Below are positions 48,412 to 58,600 of a stretch of 64,000 bases of DNA, one piece after another. The DNA is from an uncultured Rhodopila sp. (GTDB lineage: Bacteria > Pseudomonadota > Alphaproteobacteria > Acetobacterales > Acetobacteraceae), in the NCBI RefSeq assembly GCF_903915725.1, contig NZ_CAIWTY010000001.1, forward strand, positions 62,001-126,000. The letters run 5' to 3'. Position numbers and translations under genes: made by a program. The notes beneath the pieces were generated by a model. It had not been told where the DNA came from and did no database searches. It worked only from the letters and a program-made list of their open reading frames with translations. The number at the start of each line of letters is the position of its first letter. The stretch's first letter is position 1.

Positions 48412-48498
48412 GTCATGGCCGGATTTAGTCCGGCCATCCACGCCTTTGCGCACGCCGGCGCCGCAAGGCGTGGATGGTGCGCACGCGCGCACCATGAC
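48412..48498. repeat. Dispersed palindromic intergenic repeat
   Basis: gtcatggccggatttagtcc ... ccatccacgcctttgcg, mirrored by cgcaaggcgtggatggt ... accatgac. The inner arms (ccatccacgcctt/aaggcgtggatgg) are perfect and the outer arms diverged. It lies between the convergent osmC and MBL genes, where it could work as a bidirectional transcription-end structure. Confidence 0.85.
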
Positions 48499-48511
48499 GG
48501 GAGAGCGCCGC

Positions 48512-49555
48512 CTACGCCGCCCGGTAGCGGTCCACCCCACTGGCATCGGTTTCCAGCCGCAACTCTCCCCGGCCCAGCATGTGGTTCACATGCGCCAGCA
48601 CCTCGCCGAACGCGAAGCCGGTCTGGTGGGCGTCCAGAACGCGCGTGAACAGATGCGGCACGATCTCCGCCACCGACAGCGAAGCGGTCGCGCAGGCCAT
48701 CGCGATTGCGCCGCAGCGCTCCGCGTGGTGCGCGATCAGCTCATCAATCCGGTCGTGCAGCCCATAGAACGGCAGCCCGTGGCCGGGCAGCACCAGCACA
48801 TCCGGCGCGACCGCCACCTTGATAGACCGCAGCGACGCAAGATAGAGTCCCAGCGCATCGAGACTGGCTTCCATCGGATGCACGCTGACGTTGGGAGAAA
48901 TCCTGGCGATCACCTGATCCGCCGCCAGGAACAGCTTGTCCTCCGGCCTATACAGCATCGCCTGTTCCAGCGCATGTCCGCCACCGGTCATCACTTGAAA
49001 GTCGCGGCGGCCGATGGCCAGCGTGTCGCCGTTCCTGATCCGGCGATAGGACGGCGGGACGCCGGTCGTGCGGTGCAGGTATTCATGGCCGCGGCTCAGC
49101 ACGATTTCGGTCGCTTCGGCATCCAGCCCGTGCCGCCGGTAGAACGGCCGGTACACCTCCGACCCGTAGTCGCCCGGAGCGTGCTGCAGCACCAAACTAA
49201 GAAGGTATTCCGGCCGCGTCATCGCCATCTCCAGGCCGAACCGCGCGCACATCCAGGCCGCCAGTCCGACGTGGTCCGGGTGGTAATGCGAGACGATCAG
49301 CGATTTCAGGCCCTCGCCCTTCAGCGGGCCGGCCAGGACATCCTCCCAGATCTGTTTGCTTTCGTCGGTGCCCAGGCCGGTGTCCAGGGCAGTCCAGCCG
49401 CCCTGGTTTTCGATCAGGTAGATGTTGACATGGTCCAGCCGGTACGGAAGCGGCAACCGCAGCCAGCGAAGGCCGGGCGCGACATCGATCAACTCCCCCG
49501 GCGCGGGCGCGGCGGCGAAGGGATAGGTCAGCTTGGACGAAGTGTGTGACTGCAT
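48512..49555 (-). CDS. MBL-fold metallo-hydrolase
   Basis: 347 residues. Metallo-beta-lactamase fold: LIVSHYHPDHVGLAAWM with the HxHxDH zinc site (residues about 95-105), VMTGGGHALEQAM with the third histidine, LFLAADQVIARI with the bridging Asp, and VLPGHGLPF with the last His. A C-terminal helical domain (AEIVPHLFTRVLDAHQTGFAFGEVLAHVNHM) is typical of the MBL hydrolases that act on thioesters or lactones. ATG 49555 sits directly behind GGAGGT, unusually close, so a nearby alternative start is possible. Confidence 0.88.
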   Translation of the reverse strand: MQSHTSSKLTYPFAAAPAPGELIDVAPGLRWLRLPLPYRLDHVNIYLIENQGGWTALDTGLGTDESKQIWEDVLAGPLKGEGLKSLIVSHYHPDHVGLAAWMCARFGLEMAMTRPEYLLSLVLQHAPGDYGSEVYRPFYRRHGLDAEATEIVLSRGHEYLHRTTGVPPSYRRIRNGDTLAIGRRDFQVMTGGGHALEQAMLYRPEDKLFLAADQVIARISPNVSVHPMEASLDALGLYLASLRSIKVAVAPDVLVLPGHGLPFYGLHDRIDELIAHHAERCGAIAMACATASLSVAEIVPHLFTRVLDAHQTGFAFGEVLAHVNHMLGRGELRLETDASGVDRYRAA

Positions 49556-49668
49556 ACCTCCGTCCCTAGCAAAAGCCGTCCGGCTCGGATACTGCGTCGG
49601 GGCAACGATCACGTTTGAGTCACGGCGCTCTGATAAGTTGTGGCTGTTCCAATGGGGGAGCTGGTCCG

Positions 49669-51435
49669 ATGTCACGCCACGGTGGAAGTCCATCCCATAT
49701 TCCTGCGACAGAACGGTCGCACCCGTCGCCCGCCGGCATCGTTGCGGAAGGCGATCCGCCGGGCTTCCGGCATCTTCAATTGGCAGGCCGGGATAAGCCG
49801 GCGGCTTCGGGCGAACGCGCTGCCCTCGCCGAGCGCGCGGCGCGGCTCGATCTGCGCATGACCGTTCCGGTCGGCTGGGAAGTGGCACCAGCGAACCTTC
49901 CGGGTGCGGATGCCCCGATCCGGAAAAGCCAACCCGATCCCAACGACAATCCCTACATACCGTCGGGCTTCACGTATCTGCTGCAATTCGTTGCGCATGA
50001 TCTGGTCTCCACCCGGGTGCCGTTCTGGGCGACAACGGAGCTCGATCAGGATACCGCCAACGATCGCGGCACGCGGCTGCGCCTCGACGGGCTTTATGGC
50101 GGCGGCCCGACGGAGGTGCCGATACTCTACGCGCCATCCGATCCCGCCGACCTGAGCCGGGCGAAGTTGCGTATCGGCCAGTCCGGCCCGCTTAAAGCCG
50201 GCGACCATGCCGGCCTGTGCCCGTTCCGCGATATCCCCAGAGTGAAGCTGGATCTGCCCGGCTACACCGAGGCCATTGTCGCGGATCAGCGTAACGACGA
50301 CCATGCGCTGATTTCGCAGATGACGATGGTCTTCTGCCATCTGCACAATCTTTTCGTGGAGCTCCAACCGGCCGTTCCGGCTGATGATCCAGCGTTCAAT
50401 TTCGCTCACGACACGGCCAGGCTGTTCGAGAACGCCCGCGAGGCGACGACCCTGGTCTATCGCCATGTCATCCGCGAAGACCTTCTGAAGCGCGTCCTGC
50501 ACCCGGCCGTCTACGCGCACTACAGCCAGTCCGCGCCGGCTTTTCTTGACGGACTTGCCGGTTCGCCAACGCACGGCGTGGCGCTGGAATTTTCCCACGC
50601 GGCATTTCGTTTTGGCCACGCCATGGTGCGCGAGCGCTACCTGGTCAACGCCGCAACCAACTCTCTCGGCTTGCTGCTGACGGATGCGCTGAACCGGTTC
50701 TCATCCGGACGCAACGTCCATATGCAGCCGCTGGCGCCGGAGTGGCTGGTGCTGTGGTCAAACTTCTTCAACATCGAGGGCACCTCCAACCCTGACCGTA
50801 TCAATCTCAGCCGCCGGATCGGACCACGCTCGCCGGTGTCGCTGTTCGGCCAGGCGTTCGGGCCGATCGACGCTTCGACGGGAACGGGGCTGGTGTATCG
50901 GGACCTGATCAGCGCGCAGCTCGCCGATCTCTGGCCAGTGCGCGATTTGCTGGCGGCGATGCGCAGTCATAAGGCCTTCGCGCCGATTTTGGCCGAGTCG
51001 GCTTTCCTGCGCGACGACGCGTGGCAGGCGGACATCGCGACCTGGCTTGCGGCAGGCAATTTCGACGGCGCCACCAATCCCTGGGCCGGGCTGACGCCGG
51101 AACAGAAGGCGGCGGAGATCGCTTCTATCGCGGCCAATCCGCCGCTACCGTTCTTTGTCTTGTTCGAGGCGTCCAAAGATCCGGACAGCCTTGGCTGCCG
51201 CCTCGGCCGATTCGGATCGATCCTCGTCGGCGACACGCTGTTCGGGGAACTGAACAACCGGTTCAAGGCCGAAACCGGGCATGCTGCGTTGTCCGATCAG
51301 CTCCGATTGCTGCACCCGGCATTCGTTGCGGCTGACTTCCAAAAGCCGGTCACCATGGCGTCTGTGATCGGCTTCGTTAACGATCGCCTGCAACACAGCC
51401 AGGACGATGCGCTCAAGTACCCATCGCTGATCTAG
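49669..51435 (+). CDS. Animal-type haem peroxidase family protein
   Basis: 588 residues. Peroxidase-cyclooxygenase superfamily (PF03098-like). Seen: SGFTYLLQFVAHDLVSTRV with the distal histidine (about residue 113), FCHLHNLFVEL, and EFSHAAFRFGHAMVRERYL with the proximal histidine about 195 residues later. Then SLFGQAFGPIDASTGTGLVYRDL. There is no signal peptide, so cytoplasmic or exported without a Sec signal. ATG 49669 follows GGGGGAG. Bacterial members oxidise halides or phenolics, but the substrate here is unknown. It is followed after 30 bases by a small gene, probably co-transcribed. Confidence 0.9.
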   Translation: MSRHGGSPSHIPATERSHPSPAGIVAEGDPPGFRHLQLAGRDKPAASGERAALAERAARLDLRMTVPVGWEVAPANLPGADAPIRKSQPDPNDNPYIPSGFTYLLQFVAHDLVSTRVPFWATTELDQDTANDRGTRLRLDGLYGGGPTEVPILYAPSDPADLSRAKLRIGQSGPLKAGDHAGLCPFRDIPRVKLDLPGYTEAIVADQRNDDHALISQMTMVFCHLHNLFVELQPAVPADDPAFNFAHDTARLFENAREATTLVYRHVIREDLLKRVLHPAVYAHYSQSAPAFLDGLAGSPTHGVALEFSHAAFRFGHAMVRERYLVNAATNSLGLLLTDALNRFSSGRNVHMQPLAPEWLVLWSNFFNIEGTSNPDRINLSRRIGPRSPVSLFGQAFGPIDASTGTGLVYRDLISAQLADLWPVRDLLAAMRSHKAFAPILAESAFLRDDAWQADIATWLAAGNFDGATNPWAGLTPEQKAAEIASIAANPPLPFFVLFEASKDPDSLGCRLGRFGSILVGDTLFGELNNRFKAETGHAALSDQLRLLHPAFVAADFQKPVTMASVIGFVNDRLQHSQDDALKYPSLI

Positions 51436-51465
51436 GACGCTTAAAAACCAGCAGAGGAGAAACAC

Positions 51466-51885
51466 ATGACGTTCGTACCCGTTGAACCCACCGGCAGCTA
51501 TGAAGACTGGGGCAAGCTGGTGCTGTCGTGGGCACTCAGCACAGCGACACCGCCCGGCAGCCCTTTTTCGGACGACTCCGCCTGGCGTTTCGTGTTCGAT
51601 CCCGCCCAGCCCAAAACCATCGGCGGCACCAACGGTGTCACTTTCCCCGACAGCGTCCAGGAAGTCGTCTTCGTCCGCGACACCCCGACGCGCCGCTACG
51701 TCCGGCTGCCCGATCCCGCCATGGCCACGGCCGCGCAGCAGGAAATCAAGGACGGCGCCGACTACAACCTTCCGGAATTCTATCTCGATCCGCCAATCAA
51801 TGCCGATCAGCCCGAAACGGTGGACCAGAAGATCCGGCTGCAGGCCGAACGCGTTGGCGACTACAGCGTCGGAAGCTGCATGTAG
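51466..51885 (+). CDS. Uncharacterised protein downstream of the peroxidase
   Basis: 139 residues, ATG 51466 behind GGAG. Aromatic- and acid-rich N-terminus (YEDWGKLVLSWALSTATPPGSPFSDDSAWRFVF) and strand-like middle (VTFPDSVQEVVFVRDTPTRRYVRLPDP). No signal peptide, membrane helix or family recognised. Position suggests a partner of the peroxidase. The stop meets the stop of the regulator gene head-on at 51885/51886. Confidence 0.72.
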   Translation: MTFVPVEPTGSYEDWGKLVLSWALSTATPPGSPFSDDSAWRFVFDPAQPKTIGGTNGVTFPDSVQEVVFVRDTPTRRYVRLPDPAMATAAQQEIKDGADYNLPEFYLDPPINADQPETVDQKIRLQAERVGDYSVGSCM

Positions 51886-53961
51886 CTACCAGCCGTGATG
51901 GCGGGCGCCGCCGTGCGGGATTCCCGCGGCGGCAACGCCATCGCGCAGCCTGCTCCAGTGCGCTTCCACGGAAATCGGGAACATATGCAACAACCACCGT
52001 CCGATCGCTTCGTCGGCCGGTGGTTCCTCGCCGAACCAGGATGAGCGCGCGAGGTTGAGGAATTGCTGTGCTGTGTCCCGCGCCTTAAGCTTTTCGCCGA
52101 GATGCGCCAGCGCCGCCGCTCGCCACGCCACCATGCCTAACATCACGCCTTCGGAGCGATCCGCGGCGTCAACCGCCTCCGCATAATCGCCGCGCAGGAA
52201 GGCAAGCTGCACTTGGTAAGCCCAATGCAGGCGTGTCGGCGACAATGTCAGGTTCAGGGATTGGTTCGCCAGGTCGGTCGCCAGATCCAGATCGCCGCAG
52301 TAACCAAGGCACAGGCCGCTGGAGATCAGCGTCCAGGAATCGCTCGGGTTGAGCTGCCTCGCGAGATCCATGTGAACGGCAGCCTGCTTGTAGTTCTTGG
52401 CCATCGCCAGCGACCAGCCGAGCGAAAGCTGTGATCGCGAATCCATCGGATCCAGCGCGACGGCTTTGCGAGCCAGATCCAGGGTCCGTTCCGCCTGGCC
52501 GGGTGCGCGGCGGACGCCGGGATGCACGAAATGGGCAATGTTATTCATTTGCGCCAGGCTGCTGTAGCCGGGGGCGAAGTCCGGGGCGCGCTGGATGGCC
52601 CCGGTGAAACTCCGGGCCGCGGTCTTCCAGTTTTCCGGGCTGAACCGGTGCAGCGCCGCCTGTCCGCGCAGCCAGAGGTCATAAACAGGCAGCGAAACCA
52701 CCGATTCCGACGCGATCCGCCCAAGCCGCCCGACGGAAATCTGCACATTCAGCGAAATGGCGATCTGGCGGACGATCTGCTGCTGCGATTCGAACCAGTT
52801 CGACAACGTCAGCACGAAGCGCTCGCTCCAGATATGGATGCCGCTTTCATGTTCGCGCAGCGTCAGCACAAGGCTCATGGCATCGCCGGCCCGATACGCC
52901 GTCGCGGCGATGCAGTATGCCCCCGACACTCGCCCGCTCGCCAGATGATCGGCGGACAGGCTGGAACCGGCGACGACGAACCATTCGCGGAAGCGGATCA
53001 GGGACGCCATCAGGTCGTGCCGGAATCCCTCTGCCAGATGCAGGCTGTCGGGGTCGATGCCGTTGATCCCGAACGGCTCGATCAACAGCGCCAGCCGCGC
53101 CCCTGCCGCCACGCCCTCGGCCACGAGCTCCTGCCGTTGCGCAGGTTGTGGAAATAGCTCGGACACCGTGTGCAGAGTTGCCGGGCGTGCCAACGTCCCC
53201 TGTTTTATCTCCGCGACCAGCGCAATGGTCTCTGGCGACGGTTCCGTGTCGTATTCGGTCTCGAGCAGTTCCCACAACGCGTTGTAGGCCCGCAACGCGG
53301 CAGCAGTGTCGCCCATGTCCGCGTTGATCCGCATTAGCGCGCGGCAGGCTTCTTCATGCGTCGGATCGAGATTAAGGATCGCCCGGGCACATTCCCGGCG
53401 GGTTGCCCCGGCCAGCGTCTCCGAATGCAGAATTGCCTGCAGGCGTTGCAGCAGATGGTCGTGGAAAGCCTGCCGCCGCGCCTTGGCCCAGACAGCGAAA
53501 GCCGGATCGATGTCGTCGAGATCGCGGAGGAAGGCTTCGGACACCAGCTTCTCATCGATCAGCCGCCGATGGATTGCCCCCGCCCGCGCCATGTCCAGGA
53601 TATCCCGGCAGTCCACCTCCAGGCTGGCCGGATCAAGCACGACGCGCATCCGGTCTCGCGTCATTCCGGTATACCCGGCGTCCTGGAGATCCTCCGTCAG
53701 CTCATGCAGCACCTGGCGAAGCGAGGAGCGTGCCTTGCCTTCCTCCGAGTCGCTCCACAGCAGGCCGACAAGCCGCTCCCGGGTCTCCTGGCAGCCGTCG
53801 GTCAGCGCCAGATAGGCCAACAGGGCGCGTGCCTTGCGCTTGCGCAGCTTGATGTCGCGCCCGTTCGCCGCGGCCCGCATCGGCCCGAGCACCGAGATCG
53901 AGAACCGCGGCTGCGGTGCTTCCTCGGGTTCGATCGGTTGTGTGGCAGGAGCGGATGTCAT
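51886..53961 (-). CDS. BTAD/SARP-like transcriptional regulator with C-terminal TPR region
   Basis: 691 residues from ATG 53961. N-terminal winged-helix DNA-binding domain (ISVLGPMRAAANGRDIKLRKRKARALLAYLALTDGC), then the bacterial transcriptional activation domain (AFAVWAKARRQAFHDHLLQRL... EEACRALMRINADMGDTAAALRAYNALWELLETEYDTEPSPET). The C-terminal half has a CadC/adenylate-cyclase-associated pattern (GAYCIAATAYRAGDAMSLVLTLREHESGIHIWSERF) and TPRs. It is convergent with the peroxidase pair and divergent from the gene at 54112, and may control one or both. Confidence 0.9.
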   Translation of the reverse strand: MTSAPATQPIEPEEAPQPRFSISVLGPMRAAANGRDIKLRKRKARALLAYLALTDGCQETRERLVGLLWSDSEEGKARSSLRQVLHELTEDLQDAGYTGMTRDRMRVVLDPASLEVDCRDILDMARAGAIHRRLIDEKLVSEAFLRDLDDIDPAFAVWAKARRQAFHDHLLQRLQAILHSETLAGATRRECARAILNLDPTHEEACRALMRINADMGDTAAALRAYNALWELLETEYDTEPSPETIALVAEIKQGTLARPATLHTVSELFPQPAQRQELVAEGVAAGARLALLIEPFGINGIDPDSLHLAEGFRHDLMASLIRFREWFVVAGSSLSADHLASGRVSGAYCIAATAYRAGDAMSLVLTLREHESGIHIWSERFVLTLSNWFESQQQIVRQIAISLNVQISVGRLGRIASESVVSLPVYDLWLRGQAALHRFSPENWKTAARSFTGAIQRAPDFAPGYSSLAQMNNIAHFVHPGVRRAPGQAERTLDLARKAVALDPMDSRSQLSLGWSLAMAKNYKQAAVHMDLARQLNPSDSWTLISSGLCLGYCGDLDLATDLANQSLNLTLSPTRLHWAYQVQLAFLRGDYAEAVDAADRSEGVMLGMVAWRAAALAHLGEKLKARDTAQQFLNLARSSWFGEEPPADEAIGRWLLHMFPISVEAHWSRLRDGVAAAGIPHGGARHHGW

Positions 53962-54111
53962 TGCGGGCCGGTGATCAGGGTCGATCAACAAATTTACACG
54001 CAATTTCGATCGAAGCACAGGGTGTCGCTAAATAACGATGGAATCACGTGCCATAGCGCACGTAGCAATCCGCCAGCCGCCTCTGGTTGTCTCATGTTTT
54101 CAGGATAATAC

Positions 54112-54648
54112 GTGCCACATACCGGCTTCATCGCCGCCATGGCAGCTGATTTGGCCTTTGGCGACTACGACAAACCCGCGACAGCCGCGATGCGTCAGGC
54201 CGAGTGGATTATCGTCTCAACCTGGGGCCGGAGCGGAGATTACCTTTCGCTGTCTCGCACGAACACGCCGGTCGCGGACCCAATCGCGGCACCCCCGGGT
54301 CTGCAGCCAGCGGTAACGCATCTGGGCATTCTTCTTGGTCCGGGGGTTGACGACTCAGAGTCGGAATACCTGCTTGTCCGGCATCGGCCGCCCGATGTTC
54401 CGGTTGGCGGCGTCTTCCACCCCTCCGACGGGTTTGTTCGCGTCTTGCGACAAAGCGGAACCCTGAGTGTGATTGCCCGTGGCCGCTATGCGCATTGCCA
54501 CGGCGTCTGGGAAGGTCAGCCGATCGTCTGCGACGTGCCGAACCCGGCCCCGGGCTCCGGGATGGCGCATGCCTGGGGACTGACCGCCATCCGCCGCCCC
54601 TGGATCGGCGAGTTTACATCCGGCGGAGCCAACCCGGCATCCGGCTGA
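54112..54648 (+). CDS. Uncharacterised protein (178 residues)
   Basis: GTG 54112 start; the frame has balanced composition (Tyr, Trp, His, Cys) and no strong shadow character: MAADLAFGDYDKPATAAMRQAEWIIVSTWGRSGDYLSLSRTN, later VFHPSDGFVRVLRQSGTLSVIARGRYAHCHGVWEGQPIVCDVP. No signal peptide. No family is recognised. The Shine-Dalgarno is weak, so the start is uncertain. Divergent from the BTAD regulator with 150 bases between them, which suggests it may be a target. Confidence 0.6.
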   Translation: MPHTGFIAAMAADLAFGDYDKPATAAMRQAEWIIVSTWGRSGDYLSLSRTNTPVADPIAAPPGLQPAVTHLGILLGPGVDDSESEYLLVRHRPPDVPVGGVFHPSDGFVRVLRQSGTLSVIARGRYAHCHGVWEGQPIVCDVPNPAPGSGMAHAWGLTAIRRPWIGEFTSGGANPASG

Positions 54649-54745
54649 GGCGAGGCCCGGGAAATACGCGGATCGGGCGGTCGACTTCTTTCCATCTGTC
54701 GCGGCACCTGCTGGCGTGGGTTGCGCGGACAAGTATTGAAACAAG

Positions 54746-54779
54746 AAAAACGGCCCCGAAGTCTCCCCCGGGGCCGTTT
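54746..54779 (-). terminator. Rho-independent terminator of hppA
   Basis: A perfect 10-base-pair stem (54748-54757 with 54770-54779; aaacggcccc / ggggccgttt) with a 12-base loop. Read on the minus strand the stem is followed by a run of T, 16 bases past the hppA stop. Confidence 0.9.
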
Positions 54780-54795
54780 CCATAGTCAGACCAGC

Positions 54796-56895
54796 CTACT
54801 TGATCAGGTTCGCCAAAACCGCCAGCAGCAGCAGAGCCACAATGTTGGTGATCTTGATCATCGGGTTCACCGCCGGACCGGCGGTGTCCTTGTACGGGTC
54901 GCCGACGGTATCACCGGTCACCGCGGACTTGTGCGCCTCGGAACCCTTGCCGCCGAAGTTACCCTCTTCAATGTACTTCTTCGCGTTGTCCCACGCGCCA
55001 CCGCCCGAGGTCATCGAGATCGCGACGAATAGCCCCGTCACGATCGTCCCCAGCAGCATCGCGCCCAGCGACGCGAACGCCGCGGCCTTGCCGCCGATGA
55101 TGGCGATCACGATCCACAGCACAATCGGCGCACCGACCGGCAGCAGCGACGGCAGGATCATCTCCTTGATCGCGGCCTTGGTCAGCAGGTCAACCGCCTT
55201 GCCGTATTCCGGCTTGCCGGTGCCTTCCATGATGCCCGGGATCTCCCGGAACTGGCGGCGGACTTCCACCACCACCGAGCCGGCCGCGCGGCCCACCGCG
55301 GTCATGCCCATCGAGCCGAACAAGTACGGCAGCAGGCCGCCGATGAACAGTCCGACGACCACGTACGGGTTTTGCAGGGTGAAATCGACGGTCAGCTTCG
55401 GGAAGTAGTGCGCCAGGTCCTGGGTATACGCCGCGAACAGCACCAGCGAGGCCAGGCCGGCCGAACCGATCGCATAGCCCTTGGTCACCGCCTTGGTGGT
55501 GTTGCCGACGGCATCCAGGGCATCCGTTGTAACACGCACTTCCTCCGGCAGATCGGCCATCTGGGCGATGCCGCCGGCATTGTCCGTCACCGGGCCGTAC
55601 GCATCCAACGCGACGATCACGCCTGCCAGGGACAGCATTGTCGTCGCCGCAACCGCGATGCCGAACAGGCCCGCGATCATGGAGGTGAAGATGATGCCGA
55701 CGCTGATGACCACGACCGGCAGCGCCGTCGCTTCCATCGAGATCGCCAGCCCCTGGATCACGTTGGTGCCGTGACCGGTGGTGGAGCTTTGCGCGATCGA
55801 CCGCACCGGCCGGTATTCGGTCGAAGTGTAATACTCGGTGATCCAGACGATCAGCCCGGTGACCAGCAAGCCGATCAGCGCGCAGATGAACAACTCGAAC
55901 CCGTTGACCGATCCGCCCGCCGTGAGAGTCAGCGGGGTGAACAGGCCGGCGGTGAAAATGATGACGAACAGGATGCCGACGACCGAAGCGGCGCCGGTGA
56001 CCATCAGGCCACGGTATAGCGCCTTCATGATCCCATTATCCGGACCCAGCTTGACGTAGTAGGTGCCGAAGATGGAGGTCAGGATGCAGACCGCGCAGAT
56101 GCCAAGCGGCAGCATCAGCAGTTCGTCACGCACGACGCCGGTGAACAGGATCGCCGCCAGCAGCATGGTGGCCACGATGGTCACCGCGTAGGTCTCGAAC
56201 AAGTCGGCAGCCATACCGGCGCAATCGCCGACATTGTCACCCACGTTATCCGCGATCACGGCCGGATTGCGGGGGTCATCTTCCGGAATCCCGGCCTCGA
56301 CCTTGCCCACCAGGTCCGCGCCCACGTCGGCGCCCTTGGTGAAGATGCCGCCGCCGAGACGGGCAAAGATCGAGATCAGCGATCCGCCGAAGCCCAGCGC
56401 GACCATCGCCTCCAGCACCGGACGCACATCGGCGTCTGGCCCCACGCCCTGGCGCAGGTAGAAGTAATAGCCGGCAACGCCCAGCAGGCCGAGGCCGACA
56501 ACCAGCAGTCCGGTGATCGCACCCGCCTTGAAGGCGACGTCCAAACCGGCAGCCAGGCCGCGGCGGGATGCCTGCGCGGTGCGCACATTGGCGCGGACCG
56601 AGACATTCATACCGATGAAGCCGGTCGCGGCCGACAGGACCGCGCCGATGAAGAAGCCGATGGCGGTGTGGAGGCCCAGGAACAGGCCCAGAATGACCAT
56701 GATGACCACGCCGACAAGGCCAATCGTGAGATATTGCCGGTTCAGGTAGGCGCGGGCGCCTTCCTGTACGGCCGCGGCAATTTCTTGCATGCGGGCCGTT
56801 CCGGCGTCCGCGGCAAGTACTTGCCGAGTAGTGATGAGACCATACACCAGGGCCGCCAGGCCACAGGCGATGATCAGGATTTGCGCCGCACTCAT
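54796..56895 (-). CDS. hppA: Proton-translocating membrane pyrophosphatase, K+-independent type
   Basis: 699 residues, about 16 membrane helices. Couples hydrolysis of pyrophosphate to H+ export, saving energy under stress. The substrate-binding signature [54 protein letters not shown] is complete in pattern. The [10 protein letters not shown] segment has Lys at about residue 468, the residue that marks the K+-independent branch (K+-dependent enzymes have Ala). It is a single-gene transcript with a clear terminator. Confidence 0.97.
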   Translation of the reverse strand: MSAAQILIIACGLAALVYGLITTRQVLAADAGTARMQEIAAAVQEGARAYLNRQYLTIGLVGVVIMVILGLFLGLHTAIGFFIGAVLSAATGFIGMNVSVRANVRTAQASRRGLAAGLDVAFKAGAITGLLVVGLGLLGVAGYYFYLRQGVGPDADVRPVLEAMVALGFGGSLISIFARLGGGIFTKGADVGADLVGKVEAGIPEDDPRNPAVIADNVGDNVGDCAGMAADLFETYAVTIVATMLLAAILFTGVVRDELLMLPLGICAVCILTSIFGTYYVKLGPDNGIMKALYRGLMVTGAASVVGILFVIIFTAGLFTPLTLTAGGSVNGFELFICALIGLLVTGLIVWITEYYTSTEYRPVRSIAQSSTTGHGTNVIQGLAISMEATALPVVVISVGIIFTSMIAGLFGIAVAATTMLSLAGVIVALDAYGPVTDNAGGIAQMADLPEEVRVTTDALDAVGNTTKAVTKGYAIGSAGLASLVLFAAYTQDLAHYFPKLTVDFTLQNPYVVVGLFIGGLLPYLFGSMGMTAVGRAAGSVVVEVRRQFREIPGIMEGTGKPEYGKAVDLLTKAAIKEMILPSLLPVGAPIVLWIVIAIIGGKAAAFASLGAMLLGTIVTGLFVAISMTSGGGAWDNAKKYIEEGNFGGKGSEAHKSAVTGDTVGDPYKDTAGPAVNPMIKITNIVALLLLAVLANLIK

Positions 56896-57164
56896 TTCGG
56901 GTTTACCCCTTCCTCGTTATTCGGTAGGCGCCGATCCCCGAAGCACTCCATATTTTGGCGCCACGGTCGCGGCATATGCCAGATGCGTGACGGTCCGGCA
57001 ATCGGCCAAGGTTTTTCGCCAATGGGCAGCGGCGTTGTCTTGTACGCAACCGTATTCGATTTTTATCCGCATCTTTTGAAGACATCCCCGCCGGCAGATG
57101 CGCTTGCAGCTTGGCAATCGGGGGTAAATGCGGGCTAGAACATTCCGGGCATATGGATGAGACC

Positions 57165-58589
57165 ATGACCGAAAATCGTATCGTTCCCATTATCCTGTCC
57201 GGCGGCTCGGGCACCCGGCTTTGGCCGGTCTCGCGGGAGAGCTTTCCCAAGCAGCTCTGGCCGCTGCTGTCCGAACGGACGCTGATGCAGGAAACCGCCT
57301 TGCGGGCGCACGGCCCCGGGTTCGCGCCGCCGATCGTCGTGTGCAACAATGAGCATCGGTTCCTGATCGCCGAGCAATTGCGCGATGCCGGGATCAGCGG
57401 TGCCCGTATCGTGCTGGAACCCGTGGGCCGCAACAGCGCCCCGGCGATTGCCGCCGCGGCACTGCTGGTGGCGGAGGACGATCCTGAGTCGGTGATGTGG
57501 ATTATGGCAGCCGACGCCTCGATCACGGATACGGCCGCCTTGCAGGTCGCGCTTGCCGCCGCCGCGACGGCGGCCCGGGCCGGCTATGTGGTGACCTTCG
57601 GCATGCAGCCGACGGCGCCCGAGACTGGCTACGGGTATATTGAGGTCGGCGATCCACTGCGCGAGGCGGACGGCGTCTACGGCGTGGCCCGCTTTCTGGA
57701 GAAGCCGTCCGCCGAGACGGCGGCGCGGTTCGTCTCCGGTGGCCGGCATTTGTGGAACTCCGGCATGTTCGTTTTTACCGCCCGCACGTTGCTGCAGGAG
57801 CTGGAGACTCATGCCCCCGCCATCCTCCCCGCCGTCCGGCAATCAGTCGCCGATCGGCAGACGGATCTGGATTTCATTCGATTGGGCGTGGAGGCGTTCA
57901 AGGACTGCCCGTCGATCAGCATCGACTACGCGGTGGCCGAGCGAACCAGCCGCGCCGCGGTAGTCCCCGCCAATCTCGGCTGGTCGGACGTCGGAAGCTG
58001 GAGCGCGCTGTGGGAGCTCGGCACCAAAGATGCGGACGGCAATGTCGCCCTGGGCGACGTCTTTCTGGAGGGCGCCGAGAATTGCTATGTCCGCAGCGAT
58101 GGCATGCTGACAGCTGTTGTCGGCCTGAAGGATGTCGTGGTGGTGGTGACCGAGGACGCGGTACTGGCCATGCATCGCGCCCACGCCCAGGACGTCAAGA
58201 AGATCGTCGAGCGCCTGAAGGCCGCGCGCCGGCCGGAGGCGGTGGCGCACAACCGCTGCTATCGGCCGTGGGGCTACTACGAGAGCCTGTTTCAGGGCGA
58301 GCGATGCCAGGTGAAGCGCATCGTCGTCAACCCGGGACGGCAGCTATCGCTGCAAAGCCATTTTCATCGGGCCGAGCACTGGGTCGTGGTGAACGGTACC
58401 GCGCGGGTGACGCGGGATTCGCAAACCCTGATCGTCCGCGAGAATGAGAGCGTCTATCTGCCGCTGGGCTGCGTCCACCGGTTGGAAAACCCCGGGAAGA
58501 TTCCCCTGACCCTGATCGAGGTGCAGTCCGGCGCATATCTGGGTGAAGACGATATCGTGCGGCTGGAAGACACCTACGGCCGGGTTTGA
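57165..58589 (+). CDS. manC: Mannose-1-phosphate guanylyltransferase / mannose-6-phosphate isomerase
   Basis: 474 residues. Bifunctional type II PMI-GMP: N-terminal nucleotidyltransferase (VPIILSGGSGTRLWPVSRESFPKQ) with FLEKPSAETAARFVSGGRHLWNSGMFVF, then a C-terminal cupin isomerase (RPWGYYESLFQGERCQVKRIVVNPGRQLSLQSHFHRAEHWVVVNGTA) with the metal-binding His-x-H. Provides GDP-mannose for exopolysaccharide, so it may feed the glycosyltransferases at 9.6-15 kb. ATG 57165 chosen; ATG 57153 is an alternative four codons upstream. Confidence 0.95.
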   Translation: MTENRIVPIILSGGSGTRLWPVSRESFPKQLWPLLSERTLMQETALRAHGPGFAPPIVVCNNEHRFLIAEQLRDAGISGARIVLEPVGRNSAPAIAAAALLVAEDDPESVMWIMAADASITDTAALQVALAAAATAARAGYVVTFGMQPTAPETGYGYIEVGDPLREADGVYGVARFLEKPSAETAARFVSGGRHLWNSGMFVFTARTLLQELETHAPAILPAVRQSVADRQTDLDFIRLGVEAFKDCPSISIDYAVAERTSRAAVVPANLGWSDVGSWSALWELGTKDADGNVALGDVFLEGAENCYVRSDGMLTAVVGLKDVVVVVTEDAVLAMHRAHAQDVKKIVERLKAARRPEAVAHNRCYRPWGYYESLFQGERCQVKRIVVNPGRQLSLQSHFHRAEHWVVVNGTARVTRDSQTLIVRENESVYLPLGCVHRLENPGKIPLTLIEVQSGAYLGEDDIVRLEDTYGRV

Positions 58590-58600
58590 CCGGACAAGCT

